NCBI GenBank assembly: GCA_963849605.1
Contig: CAWKHX010000017.1
Coordinates: 186,001 to 250,000 of the forward strand
Length of the DNA stretch: 64,000 bases
Direction of reading: 5' to 3'
Source of the DNA: DASPHG01 sp963849605
GTDB taxonomy: Bacteria > Actinomycetota > Thermoleophilia > Solirubrobacterales > Thermoleophilaceae
In this document: piece by piece, positions 34,022 through 42,873 of the stretch
Position numbering within the stretch: position 1 is the stretch's first letter
Layout: each line of letters opens with the position of its first letter
Notes under the pieces: model-generated
Seen by the model: the letters and a program-made list of their open reading frames with translations, nothing else
Databases searched by the model: none
What the model was told of the DNA's origin: nothing
Made by a program: the position numbers and the translations under genes

Positions 34022-36214
34022 GTGAGGCGCGCTGGACGACTGGCGGCCGTGGCGGCGGCAATTGCCTGCCTGAACACCCCTGCGCCGGCGGGAGCCGAGA
34101 CCGTGCGCGACGGGGGCGTGTACGCGGACGTGACCGCCCAGCGGGTCACGCTCGGGAACTCGCTCGCCGAGCGGAGCTGGAACCGCGCCGCGCTCACCAC
34201 CCTCGAGCTGCGCGACAAGCGCGGCCGCGACCACGTCTGGAGCCGCAACACGCCTGACTTCCGCCTGTTCGGCACGGGCGCGCCGATCGCGAGCGAGCAA
34301 TTCGCCGTCACGGACGTGCAGGTGGCGCAGCTGTCCCGCGGCGGTCTCCGGGTCGAGATGCAGCTCACGGGGCCGGCCGGGCTGACCGCCACCCGGATCG
34401 CGGAGGCCTATCCGGGCGTCGCCGGGTTCAGGACCCAGACCGTGCTGCAGTCCGTCGCGCCACTGCCGCTCACCGGCGCGACGCTCGACGAGGCCGCGGT
34501 CGGCGACACGGCCGAGACAGCCGCGCACAACCTGCGCGCGGGGGCGGACTGGCGCAGCCCCGACTACGAGGGCCCGCCGCTCGTCGTGGGCGACCCCCAG
34601 GCCGGCACATGGCGCGCCACGACGACGGGGGGCCCCGGCGAGCCGATCGAAGCGAACGCCGAGTGGCTCGAGGCCACCGAGGGCGCGCGCTCGCTGGCGA
34701 TGGTGATGGAGCGCAACGACCAGCCGTCGTCGCGTGCGCGCTACGACGGGCAGGCCGCTCGCCTCGAGGTCGACTACGAGCGCGACGTGATCATCCTCGG
34801 CCCGCTCGAGGAGAACGCGCACATCGAGAACCCGTACGAGGACGGTGCCCGCCGGCGCGTCGTGACGCCGGGGGAGCCGTTCGCCCTCGAGCCCGCGTTC
34901 GTGGCGCTCGGCGCGCACCCGGGCGACGCCGAGTGGCAGCACTACGCCTACCTCGTCGACCACCGCCTGACGCCGTACCCGAAGGCGATCACGTTCAACT
35001 CCAACGGCACCGACGACAACGCGCGCTCGACCGGTGCGAAGGACGACCTCGACATCGACCTCATCCGCGAGGTCGCGCCGATCGCGCGCCGGCTCGGCAT
35101 CGAGACGTTCATCCTCGACGACGGGTGGCAGGCGCGATCGGGTGACTGGCAGCCCGACTCGCCCGAGTTCCGCGAGCCGCGCTCCGAGTACACGCCGCGC
35201 TTCCCCGACTCGGAGTTCGAGGCCGTGCGCGAGGCGATCGCGCCAATGCGGCTCGGCCTGTGGATGGCGCCGCTCCACTTCCACCCCTCCTCCGAGACCT
35301 ACAAGCAGCATCCGGAGTGGATGTGCCACCCGATCGGCGACGGGTTGCTCGCCTACAACACGGCCGATCCGGAGTCGAGCTCGAACGAGGCTGGGATCGT
35401 CACCTGGGGCCCGGATGCGCTCCCGCACATCGAGGCGCGGCTGACGGACGCGATCGAGAACTGGGGCGTCCGCTACTTCAAGTGGGACTTCATGGCGTGG
35501 CTCGACTGCGCGGGCCAGGGCGACATCTACACGTTCCGCGAGGGGCTGCTCGCGATGCTCGACCGCCTCCAGGCGAAGTACCCGGACGTCACGTTCCAGA
35601 TCGACGAGACGAACGACTACCGCCTGTTCCCGTACGACTCGGTCGCGCGGGGGCCGTCCTGGTTCCAGAACGGGTCGCCCGAGTACGACCAGCTCCTGCA
35701 CAACCTCTGGAACCTGAGCCCGTACGTGCCGGCGTGGTCGCTCGGGCAGCACTTCCTCGGCGGGAACGCGTGGGAGCGGCACCCGGTTGCGACGCTGATG
35801 GCGGCCGCGCTCCCCTCCCACCTCACGTTCTTCAGCGACCTGCGCCGGCTACCTGACGCGGTCATCGACGAGGCGCGGCCGTGGCTCGACCTCTACAAGC
35901 GCCGCCGCGACTTCTTCACGCAGATGACTTACCCGCTGCTCGCCGACCCGCTCGAGCGGGGCTGGACCGCGCTTCAGTCGTGGAACCCGGAGCGCGGCGT
36001 GGGCGCCCTTCTGGCCTTCCGCCAGCAGGACGAGCGCGCGTCCGTTCAGGTTCCGCTGCGCAACGTGCCCGGTGGCCGGTTCGAGCTGCTCCGCGGGCCG
36101 AACGAGGAGCCGGTGGCCTACGCGACCGCGCAGCAGCTGCGCGAGGGGCTCACGATCGAGCTGCCCGAGAAGGACACCGCCGAGGTGCTGCTGATCCGGA
36201 GGGCCCGCGGATGA
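34022..36214 (+). CDS. Secreted alpha-galactosidase, glycoside hydrolase family 36-like
   Basis: 730 residues from GTG 34022. Signal peptide (GRLAAVAAAIACLNTPAPAGAE, cleaved about residue 26). N-terminal beta-sandwich (about 27-320) and (beta/alpha)8 catalytic domain with FILDDGWQARSGDW (about residue 362) and RYFKWDFMAWLDCAG, the KWD aspartate at about 489 fitting the GH36 nucleophile; an acid/base Asp is likely in QIDETNDYR (about 529). A C-terminal beta domain follows. Substrate would be an alpha-galactoside; other activities of clan GH-D are possible. ATGA overlap with the PHP gene. Confidence 0.85.
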   Translation: MRRAGRLAAVAAAIACLNTPAPAGAETVRDGGVYADVTAQRVTLGNSLAERSWNRAALTTLELRDKRGRDHVWSRNTPDFRLFGTGAPIASEQFAVTDVQVAQLSRGGLRVEMQLTGPAGLTATRIAEAYPGVAGFRTQTVLQSVAPLPLTGATLDEAAVGDTAETAAHNLRAGADWRSPDYEGPPLVVGDPQAGTWRATTTGGPGEPIEANAEWLEATEGARSLAMVMERNDQPSSRARYDGQAARLEVDYERDVIILGPLEENAHIENPYEDGARRRVVTPGEPFALEPAFVALGAHPGDAEWQHYAYLVDHRLTPYPKAITFNSNGTDDNARSTGAKDDLDIDLIREVAPIARRLGIETFILDDGWQARSGDWQPDSPEFREPRSEYTPRFPDSEFEAVREAIAPMRLGLWMAPLHFHPSSETYKQHPEWMCHPIGDGLLAYNTADPESSSNEAGIVTWGPDALPHIEARLTDAIENWGVRYFKWDFMAWLDCAGQGDIYTFREGLLAMLDRLQAKYPDVTFQIDETNDYRLFPYDSVARGPSWFQNGSPEYDQLLHNLWNLSPYVPAWSLGQHFLGGNAWERHPVATLMAAALPSHLTFFSDLRRLPDAVIDEARPWLDLYKRRRDFFTQMTYPLLADPLERGWTALQSWNPERGVGALLAFRQQDERASVQVPLRNVPGGRFELLRGPNEEPVAYATAQQLREGLTIELPEKDTAEVLLIRRARG

Positions 36215-37381
36215 GGAGAGCCCTCGTCGTCGTGATCGCACTGCTGGCCTGGGCCGCGCCGGCGCAGGCCGCGGACGGCGAGTGGCTGGCCGGAGACCTC
36301 CACGTCCACACCACGTACTCGCACGACTCCTACGGCGGGCCGGATGACGACAACACCGGGCCGGAGGAGTTCTACACGCTCGGCTGGAGCGTGGCCGACC
36401 AGTTCCTGCACGCGTCGACGCGCGGCCTCGACTACCTCGCGATCACCGACCACAACGACATCCGCTCCCAGCAGGACCCGGGCTTCGGCGCGAACGGCGT
36501 CATCCCGCTGCCCGGCTACGAGAACTCGCTGAACGGGCATGCCCAGATGCTCGGGGCGACGAAGCTCTACGACAACGGCGACAAGTCGACCGCCGCCGTG
36601 CAGGCCGTGGCCGACGCGCTGCGCGCGGCCGGCGGCGTCTTCCAGGTGAACCACCCGGCCAACGGGTCGACCGACTTCCCGCACGACACCGACTGGGAGT
36701 ACATGTACGACGTCCAGCCGGACACGGTCGAGGTGTGGAACATCTCGCGCCTCTACCAACCGCCGCTGCCGTCGGGCTCGAACAACGACGACGCGGTCCG
36801 CTACTGGGAGGGCTGGCTCGACCGCGGCGCGAGGATCGCCGCCACCGGTGGCAGCGACAACCACTGGCGGTCGACGTTCGCGGCGCAGGGCGTCGGCCAG
36901 CCGACCACGTGGGTCTTCGCGCGGGAGCGCACCCCGGCGGCCATCCTCGAGGGGCTGCGTGCGGGACGCGACGTTCATCTCGCACCAGCCGCCGAACCTG
37001 CAGGGGCCGCGCCTGTTCCTGGAGGGCGACGGGACGATGGTCGGCGACGAGGTCCCGCCGGGCACCCCGCTCAGGGTGCGCGTGGAGGGCGGCGCGGGCA
37101 TGTTCCTGCGGATCATCGCCACGGGCGGCGAGCCGCTCGGCGAGCCGGTGCCGGTCACCGGTCCGAGCTTCGAGTACGAGTTCCAGGCGCCCGCCGCGCC
37201 GGGATGGGTGCGCGCCGAGCTGTTCTCGCCCGACCTGGCCGAGCAGCGCGGCGCGGCCTGCGGCGACAGCACGGAAACGACCTACTGCCGCAACATGCTG
37301 GGCGTCACGGCCATGACCTCCGCCATGTACGTTCGCAACCCGCCACCCACCAAGCACAAGAAGAAGCCCAAGCCGCGATGA
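36211..37381 (+). pseudogene. Secreted PHP-domain metallophosphoesterase (CehA/McbA type), frameshifted
   Basis: Signal peptide ending ...AAPAQAADG (about residue 20). The PHP domain has DLHVHTTYSHDSYGG, LAITDHNDIRSQQ, VNHPANGSTDFPHDTDWEY and ATGGSDNHWRS, the metal-binding His/Asp set of the polymerase-histidinol-phosphatase fold. The frame breaks at about 36958-36973 (after EGLRAG); one base later it continues as DATFISHQPPNLQGPRLFLE and a C-terminal beta domain (LRVRVEGGAGMFLRIIATGGE) to a stop at 37381, just overlapping the ceramidase ATG. Sequencing error or recent mutation. Without correction the frame fuses on into the next gene. Confidence 0.78.
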
Positions 37382-39642
37382 GGAAGCTCCTGGCCGCCGC
37401 GGTCGCGGCGATCGCGCTGCCCGCGGCTGCCCCGGCGGCCCAGGCCGAGCTCACGGCCGGCGCGGCTAATGCCGACATCACGCCGCCGATCGGCACCCCG
37501 CAGTTCGCCTACACGGCGCGGTCGCGGCTGGCGGGAGGCGCGCCGCAGGACATACCACTCCAGATCGTCGCGGACCCGGACGGTGGCCTGTACGCGAAGA
37601 CGTTTGCCGCCAGCCGGGGGATCCACACGCGCGTGCGATCGCGTGCGATCGTGCTGGACACGGGAGCCGAGCGAGCGGCCCTCGTGCAGGTCGACCTGGG
37701 CGGCATCCCGTACGCGCTCGTGCAGCGCGTCTACGAGCTGATCCCGGACGCCGGCATCCCGCTCGAGAACCTCATGATCGCCGCAACCCACACCCACGCC
37801 TCGACGGGGCCGATCTGGCCGACCGACTCGACCGGCTACGCGGCGCTCGGCGGTGACGCCTTCGATGCGCGCATCTTCGAGCTGACGGCGCAGGGGATTG
37901 CGCAGGCGATCGTGCTCGCGAACGCGCACCGGGTGCCCGCCCGGGTGGGGGTCGGCAAGGCGCGAATCACCGACGCGTCGCGCAACCGCAACTTCGAGCC
38001 GTTCAAGCGCAACGAGGACGTTCCCCAGGACGAGGAGGCCGCGGAGAAGGCGTCGATCGATCCGCAGATGACGGTCATCCGCTTCGACGAGCCCGATGGC
38101 AGGCCGATCGGGGTCTGGTCGAACTTCGCGATCCACAACACCTCGTTCGGGGACGAGAACCTGCTCTTCTCGGGCGACAACGCCGCGTTCACGGAACGGA
38201 TCGTCGAACAGAAGATCCGCCGGCGTGCACGCAGACGCGGCATCCGCGCGCGCCGGCCGAAGTCGGTCGTGGACGTCTGGACGAACTCGAACGAGGGCGA
38301 CATCTCGCCCGATGGCGGCACCGACAAGATCGGCGAGGAGAGCCTCGAGTACAGCGGCAACTCGTTCACGGGCGCCCACATGGCCGGCGTGAAGGTCGCC
38401 CGCGGGATGCTGAGAGCCTGGCGGCGCGCGGGCAGGGCGAAGACGGCCGACCTCGCACTCGACTCACGCCTCGGGTACGTCGCGTTCGACGGCGCCGAGG
38501 CCGACGGCGAGCCTGTGGGACCAAACGCCGTGCTCGGCTCAGGAGGTGTCACGGCCGACGACGGCACCTGCGCGCCGTTCGACAACTTCGCCGGCCCGGG
38601 CCAGGGCATGAAGATGCTGCTGCTCGGCGGCCCGGGCGACTCACTCGTCCCCGGGACTCAGCCCGTGAGCGTGATGCGCATCGGCTCGCTCGCGATCCTC
38701 GCGTTCCCGTCCGAGGTCACGAAGCAGATGGGCCTGCGCATCCGCGCGGCCGTGAAGGACGCCGCGGGCGGCGCCTACGACGACGTCGTCCTGTCAGGGC
38801 TCACGAACGGCTACTCGTCGTACACCGCCACGCCGGAGGAATACGACGCCTGCCACTACGAGGGCAGCTTCACGCTGTTCGGACGCCGCCAGGGGGCGCT
38901 GTATCGCGACACCGCGATCGCGATCTCGAACGCGCTCATGAGCGGCGAGCCCTATAGCGGCGATCCAGAGCCCGCTTATCGCGTCGAGAGCGGCGGCAGC
39001 TACCCCGAGCCCGAGCCGACGCCGGACGCCGGCACGCCGGTGGAGCAGCCGGAGACGAGCGTCGTGCGCTACGGCCGCGCCAGCTTCAGCTGGAACGGCG
39101 GGCATCCGTCGATCGACGCGCCGCGCACGGGCCGGCTCGTGACGACGCAGCTCCGCAAGCCGCGGCGCTGGAAGCGAATCGCGACCGACGACGGGTTCTA
39201 CGACATCCTCGAGCGCGACCCCGAGAGCGACGTCTGGAAGACGACGTTCCAGACAACCGACTGCATGCCCGTCGGGACATACCGCTTCGTCGTCCGCGGC
39301 ATGGCGGACAAGGGCAGCGGGCCGGAGAAGTACCGGATCGAGTCGGACCCGTTCGAGCTGACCCGGATCACCGAGATCGCGCCGACGCTCACCGTGACCG
39401 GCAGGCGCGCACGCGTCACCGCCACCTATCCGGATCCGGGCGAGGAGGAGGCTCTGCTGGCCCTCCCTCGCCTCGTCCGCAGCGGCTCCGCGGTGCTCGG
39501 CGTGAAGAAGCGCGGGCGGCCCGAGCAGCGCGTACGCGCGCGCCTGACGCGAGACGGCCTTGCGTTCGGCGCGCGGGTCCCGCACAGGGCGGCCGTGCGC
39601 GTGATCCGCGTCAGGGACGCCTGCGGGAACCGCTCGGCGTAG
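37378..39642 (+). CDS. Secreted neutral/alkaline ceramidase-like enzyme
   Basis: 754 residues. Signal peptide (MRKLLAAAVAAIALPAAAPA, cleaved about residue 22-24). The amidase domain has ELTAGAANADITPPIG, MIAATHTHASTGPIWP (HTH zinc-binding region, about residue 137) and VWTNSNEGDISPDGG (the GDxSP nucleophile-Ser region, about 305), the marks of neutral ceramidases (PF04734-like), plus AFPSEVTKQMG and GLTNGYSSYTATPEEYDACHYEG. An Ig-like C-terminal domain follows (YGRASFSWNGGHPSIDAP on). Substrate could be ceramide or another N-acyl lipid. Last of three overlapping secreted-enzyme genes. Confidence 0.85.
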   Translation: MRKLLAAAVAAIALPAAAPAAQAELTAGAANADITPPIGTPQFAYTARSRLAGGAPQDIPLQIVADPDGGLYAKTFAASRGIHTRVRSRAIVLDTGAERAALVQVDLGGIPYALVQRVYELIPDAGIPLENLMIAATHTHASTGPIWPTDSTGYAALGGDAFDARIFELTAQGIAQAIVLANAHRVPARVGVGKARITDASRNRNFEPFKRNEDVPQDEEAAEKASIDPQMTVIRFDEPDGRPIGVWSNFAIHNTSFGDENLLFSGDNAAFTERIVEQKIRRRARRRGIRARRPKSVVDVWTNSNEGDISPDGGTDKIGEESLEYSGNSFTGAHMAGVKVARGMLRAWRRAGRAKTADLALDSRLGYVAFDGAEADGEPVGPNAVLGSGGVTADDGTCAPFDNFAGPGQGMKMLLLGGPGDSLVPGTQPVSVMRIGSLAILAFPSEVTKQMGLRIRAAVKDAAGGAYDDVVLSGLTNGYSSYTATPEEYDACHYEGSFTLFGRRQGALYRDTAIAISNALMSGEPYSGDPEPAYRVESGGSYPEPEPTPDAGTPVEQPETSVVRYGRASFSWNGGHPSIDAPRTGRLVTTQLRKPRRWKRIATDDGFYDILERDPESDVWKTTFQTTDCMPVGTYRFVVRGMADKGSGPEKYRIESDPFELTRITEIAPTLTVTGRRARVTATYPDPGEEEALLALPRLVRSGSAVLGVKKRGRPEQRVRARLTRDGLAFGARVPHRAAVRVIRVRDACGNRSA

Positions 39643-39646
39643 CCGG

Positions 39647-40498
39647 CTAGGCGCTCCCGGACGCCAGCAGCACGAGGTTCTTCAGCTCGAGTGTCCCGTC
39701 GGAGCCCGCCCGCTCCTCAGCCGCGGCGGTGATCGCGGCCCAGGTCTCGTCCTGGACCTCCGGCGGCTGGTCCGCCATCAACGCGGTGACAGGCGGCGCG
39801 ATTTCGCGGACGAACATCGTGTACTGCTCGCCGGACTCGTATCGCATCGTGACCTCGGCCTCCTCGACCTGCACGTCGGAGAAGCCGCCGCCTTCGAGCA
39901 GGCCCCCGATCGCCTCCGGCGTCGGGCGCGACAGCGGGCCGGGCGTGCCCGGCGGAGGCGGCGACAAGCCGAGGCGCTGGATCACGGTGCCCATCGCGAG
40001 GGCGAGCATCGGTACCCGCTCCGGCGGCCCCCAGGAGCTGATGGCCATGCGGCTGCCGGGCGCCAGGAAGCTGCGCACGCGCGCCGCCGCGCCCTCGCCG
40101 TCCGGGTCGAAGATGATCCCCCAGCGGGAGACGGCGGCTTCGAAGCTGCCAGCCGGGAAGTCGAGCGAGATGGCGTCGGACTGGACGAAGTCGATGTTCT
40201 CCAGCCCCTGGGCCTGCGCGCGCTCACGCCCGTAGGCGAGCATTTCAGCCGAGATGTCGCTTGCCACGACCTTGCCATGGGACCCGACCACGCGCGCCGC
40301 CGTCAGCGACGGCTCGCCGTAGCCGGCGGCCACGTCGAGCACGCGGCTGCCCGCCGCGACCCCGGCGAGCTCGACCAGACGCTCGCTGATGTGGCTGGCG
40401 GCGTTGTCGATGAAGTCCGAGTGCTTCTTCCAGCCGACTGACGCCTTGTCCCACTGCTGGTGCTGTGCGTCCCGAAACTCCGCAGGGTCGATCGTCAT
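39647..40498 (-). CDS. Class I SAM-dependent methyltransferase
   Basis: 283 residues of the UbiE/Coq5-like type: VLDVAAGYGEPSLTAARVVGSHGKVVASDISAEML (motif I and the acidic residue binding the ribose) and FVQSDAISLDFPAGSFEAAVSRWG (motif II). The substrate is unknown; a small-molecule or quinone-like acceptor is likely from the fold. Convergent with the ceramidase gene and downstream of ftsZ (40 bp), so it may be cotranscribed with ftsZ. Confidence 0.85.
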   Translation of the reverse strand: MTIDPAEFRDAQHQQWDKASVGWKKHSDFIDNAASHISERLVELAGVAAGSRVLDVAAGYGEPSLTAARVVGSHGKVVASDISAEMLAYGRERAQAQGLENIDFVQSDAISLDFPAGSFEAAVSRWGIIFDPDGEGAAARVRSFLAPGSRMAISSWGPPERVPMLALAMGTVIQRLGLSPPPPGTPGPLSRPTPEAIGGLLEGGGFSDVQVEEAEVTMRYESGEQYTMFVREIAPPVTALMADQPPEVQDETWAAITAAAEERAGSDGTLELKNLVLLASGSA

Positions 40499-40538
40499 GA
40501 GCCGAACCTATGCGATCCGGCGAGCCCCGTAAAGGGAG

Positions 40539-41657
40539 CTAGTCGCGCAGGAACGGCGGGATGTCGATGTCGTCGTCGGAGATCTCGAGCGACGAGCGCT
40601 GGCCCTCGTCCATGACGACGTCGCGCCGCCGCGGGCCGGTCCGCTCCCCGCGCGACTCCCCGCCGCGGCTCGGGCGCTCGACGTCGAAGAGGACCGAGCG
40701 GCCCGACGGGAGCGAGCGGTCGAAGCCCGTAGCGATGACCGTGACGCGCACCTCGTCGGCGAGGGCCTCGTCGATAACCGACCCGAAGATGATGTTCGCG
40801 TTCGTGTCGGCGGCGCTCTGGATGATCTCGGCGGCCTCGTTCACCTCGAACAGGCCGAGGTCGCTGCCGCCCGTGATGTTCAGGAGGATCCCGTTGGCGC
40901 CCTCGACCGACTGCTCGAGCAGCGGGCTCGAGATCGCGTTGCGGGCGGCCTCGGTGGAGCGGTTCTCGCCGCTCGCCGACCCGATGCCCATGAGGGCGGA
41001 GCCGGCGTCCTGCATGATCGTGCGGACGTCCGCGAAGTCGAGGTTGATCAGGCCGGGGATCGTGATCAGGTCGGTGATGCCCTGGACGCCCTGGCGGAGG
41101 ACGTTGTCGGCCTCGCGGAAGGCGTCGAGGATGCTCGTGCGCCGCTCCACGATCGCGAGGAGCTTCTCGTTCGGGATCACGATCAGGGTGTCCACCTGCT
41201 CGCGCAGCCGCTCGATGCCGTCCGCCGCCTGGCGCTGGCGCTGCGAGCCCTCGAAGTCGAACGGGCGCGTGACGACGCCGACGGTGAGCGCGCCGATCTC
41301 CTGCTTGGCGATCTCCGCCACGACGGGCGCCGCGCCGGTGCCGGTGCCGCCACCCTCGCCGGCGGTGACGAAGACCATGTCCGCGCCCTTCAGCGCCTCC
41401 TTGACCTCGTCACGGCTCTCGGAGGCGGCGCCGTGCCCGATCTCCGGGTTCGCGCCCGCGCCGAGCCCGCGGGTGAGTTGGCCGCCGACCTGAAGCTTGA
41501 TGTCGGCATCGCACATCTGGAGTGCCTGAGCGTCGGTGTTGACCGCGATGAACTCGACGCCCTTGAGGCCTGCATCGACCATGCGGTTGACGGCGTTCGT
41601 GCCGCCGCCGCCGATGCCTACGACCTTGATGACCGCCAGGTAGCTACCCGTGTCCAT
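40539..41657 (-). CDS. ftsZ: Cell-division GTPase FtsZ
   Basis: 372 residues. Tubulin-like polymer forming the division ring. Nucleotide-binding loop VGIGGGGTNAVNRM, tubulin signature GEGGGTGTGAAPVVA, and the T7 loop NLDFADVRTIM are present. After a flexible linker (RPSRGGESRGERTGPRRRD) the conserved C-terminal tip DDIDIPPFLRD binds membrane tethers, here presumably SepF, since ftsA is absent. It has its own promoter (41730-41759) and a tandem palindrome operator upstream (41787-41839). Confidence 0.98.
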   Translation of the reverse strand: MDTGSYLAVIKVVGIGGGGTNAVNRMVDAGLKGVEFIAVNTDAQALQMCDADIKLQVGGQLTRGLGAGANPEIGHGAASESRDEVKEALKGADMVFVTAGEGGGTGTGAAPVVAEIAKQEIGALTVGVVTRPFDFEGSQRQRQAADGIERLREQVDTLIVIPNEKLLAIVERRTSILDAFREADNVLRQGVQGITDLITIPGLINLDFADVRTIMQDAGSALMGIGSASGENRSTEAARNAISSPLLEQSVEGANGILLNITGGSDLGLFEVNEAAEIIQSAADTNANIIFGSVIDEALADEVRVTVIATGFDRSLPSGRSVLFDVERPSRGGESRGERTGPRRRDVVMDEGQRSSLEISDDDIDIPPFLRD

Positions 41658-41729
41658 GTCTCGCCTTCCGTCCGGCGCTCAAGCAATGGTCGAGCGTTTC
41701 GGGGTCGCCGGACACCCGCAAACAGCGCG

Positions 41730-41759
41730 ACTTTAAGCGCACTTCGCCGGATATGTCAA
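41730..41759 (-). promoter_or_regulatory. ftsZ promoter, -35 TTGACA and -10 TAAAGT
   Basis: On the minus strand, TTGACA (41759-41754) is 18 bp from TAAAGT (41735-41730), about 75 bp before the ftsZ ATG. TTGACA is a perfect housekeeping -35. TTAAAG with a 17-bp spacer is an alternative -10. Promoter activity is inferred. Confidence 0.65.
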
Positions 41760-41786
41760 CGCGCGGCATGGTGCCTTGCAAGCGAG

Positions 41787-41839
41787 AACTCTCGACCAAG
41801 GGTCGAGACTAGGCCAACTCTCGACTCATGGTTGAGGCT
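41787..41839 (-). promoter_or_regulatory. Tandem 24-bp palindromic boxes upstream of the ftsZ promoter
   Basis: Box 1 at 41787-41810 contains a perfect inverted repeat, TCTCGACC-AAG-GGTCGAGA (41790-41808). Box 2 at 41816-41839 is a 24-bp direct copy differing in about six places, with CTCGAC (41820-41825) facing GTTGAG (41831-41836). Centres are 29 bp apart, close to three helical turns, and about 40 bp from the -35. They overlap the ftsQ stop codon. This looks like a paired operator for a dimeric regulator of ftsZ. Confidence 0.65.
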
Positions 41840-42827
41840 CCGTCGGAGTGGTCGTAGCCGTCGGATCGACCGGCACCGTGGGGTCGGGAGCGGTCGGCTC
41901 AACGGGCGGCGCGATCACGTCCCCCGCCGGCGCGACCGGCTCGATCGTCTCCACGGGGAGCCCGCCGGCCACCGGGCGCTCGGGGAGGCGAACGTCGATG
42001 TAGGTGGCGCCGGCGGCCTCGACATCCGCCAGCACGCGGACGGCGGCCGTCCACTTCTCATTCACGAGATCCGCGTCGCCGAAGATGATCTCCGGACCGT
42101 CCTCGACCGTGATGACGATGCCCTGCTCGGCGTCCTCGCTCAGCCGCTCGATCCGCTGCGGGAACCCCGCCGGGGCGGCCCCCGCCACGAGCAGCGCGCG
42201 CAGCGTGCGCGGATCCGTCACCTGGCTCTCGGTGGCCGGCTTCTCCATCCGCACGACCGGGAGCCCCTCGGGCGGCCGCAGGCCGCGCAGGATCGTGCCG
42301 TCCGCCGCCACGGGCATCGGAACCCCGTCAACCGGCACCAGCGCCGCCGCTGGACGCTCGGTGACCTCGATCCGCAGGCCGTGCGGGAAGTCCGGCTGGA
42401 CGTGGATCGAGCCGACCACGGGGAACGTGCTGACCGCCTCCTCGAGCTCGTCGGTGCGTACGTGGAGCGTCGTCATGTCCTCCGCGATGGACTCGAGCAT
42501 CGCCTGGATGCGGGGACCGTCCTTGGTCGTGAGCCCCGTTACCTCGACGTTGTTGACCGCCACGAGCGACGAATCGCGGAGCCAGAAGTGGTAGAGCCCG
42601 GCAAGGGCGACCGCGATAAGAGCGGCGAGGAGCAGGCGCCGGCGGGTGCGCGGGCTGAGCGACAGCCGCAGCGGGCGCGAGCCGATCCAGGACGGGAGTG
42701 CGGAGATGGTGCGCGGGAGCGCGGCAGCGAGCTCTCTCACTACCCCTGGATTCGCCCTTGGCAACCCCAGTCCTACAAGAACGGATTGCTGGGTAGGAGG
42801 GCGGGCTTGTGCACTTTGCCGGGCCAT
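41826..42827 (-). CDS. ftsQ: Cell-division protein FtsQ
   Basis: 333 residues. A cytoplasmic part, one membrane segment (RRLLLAALIAVALAGLYHFWLRD, about residues 64-86), then the POTRA domain (LVAVNNVEVTGLTTKDGPRIQ) and a beta domain. An outer C-terminal tail of ~45 residues is Pro/Thr/Val-rich (PTVPVDPTATTTPTEPQP). FtsQ recruits FtsL/FtsB to the septum. The ATG at 42827 lies inside a long inverted repeat (42788-42873); a GTG about 29 codons in (VVRELAAALPRT) may be the true start, as the first residues are low-complexity. Confidence 0.9.
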   Translation of the reverse strand: MARQSAQARPPTQQSVLVGLGLPRANPGVVRELAAALPRTISALPSWIGSRPLRLSLSPRTRRRLLLAALIAVALAGLYHFWLRDSSLVAVNNVEVTGLTTKDGPRIQAMLESIAEDMTTLHVRTDELEEAVSTFPVVGSIHVQPDFPHGLRIEVTERPAAALVPVDGVPMPVAADGTILRGLRPPEGLPVVRMEKPATESQVTDPRTLRALLVAGAAPAGFPQRIERLSEDAEQGIVITVEDGPEIIFGDADLVNEKWTAAVRVLADVEAAGATYIDVRLPERPVAGGLPVETIEPVAPAGDVIAPPVEPTAPDPTVPVDPTATTTPTEPQP

Positions 42828-42873
42828 AGCACGGCAACTTGCACAGTGCTCCCGCTCCGCCCCCTACCCAGCC
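42788..42873. repeat. Imperfect long inverted repeat between murC and ftsQ
   Basis: GCTGGGTAGGAGGGCGGG (42788-42805) and its near-complement at 42852-42872 form outer arms; TTGTGCACTTTGCC and GGCAACTTGCACAG form inner arms. The right arm ends in GGCTGGGTAGGGGG copy 3 and the murC stop codon; the left arm lies in the first 14 codons of ftsQ. It could be a mobile-like palindromic insertion, and it would fold into a hairpin at the ftsQ start. Confidence 0.6.
42860..42873 (-). repeat. GGCTGGGTAGGGGG element, copy 3 (over the murC stop codon)
   Basis: Third exact copy of the 14-mer, again containing the TAG stop of its host gene (murC). Right arm of the inverted repeat 42788-42873. Confidence 0.6.

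Noticed and set aside
33503..35821. Long upstream extension of gcvT
   Set aside because: Runs antisense through the Ddn-family and GH36 genes; gcvT similarity begins at the TTG at 33502.
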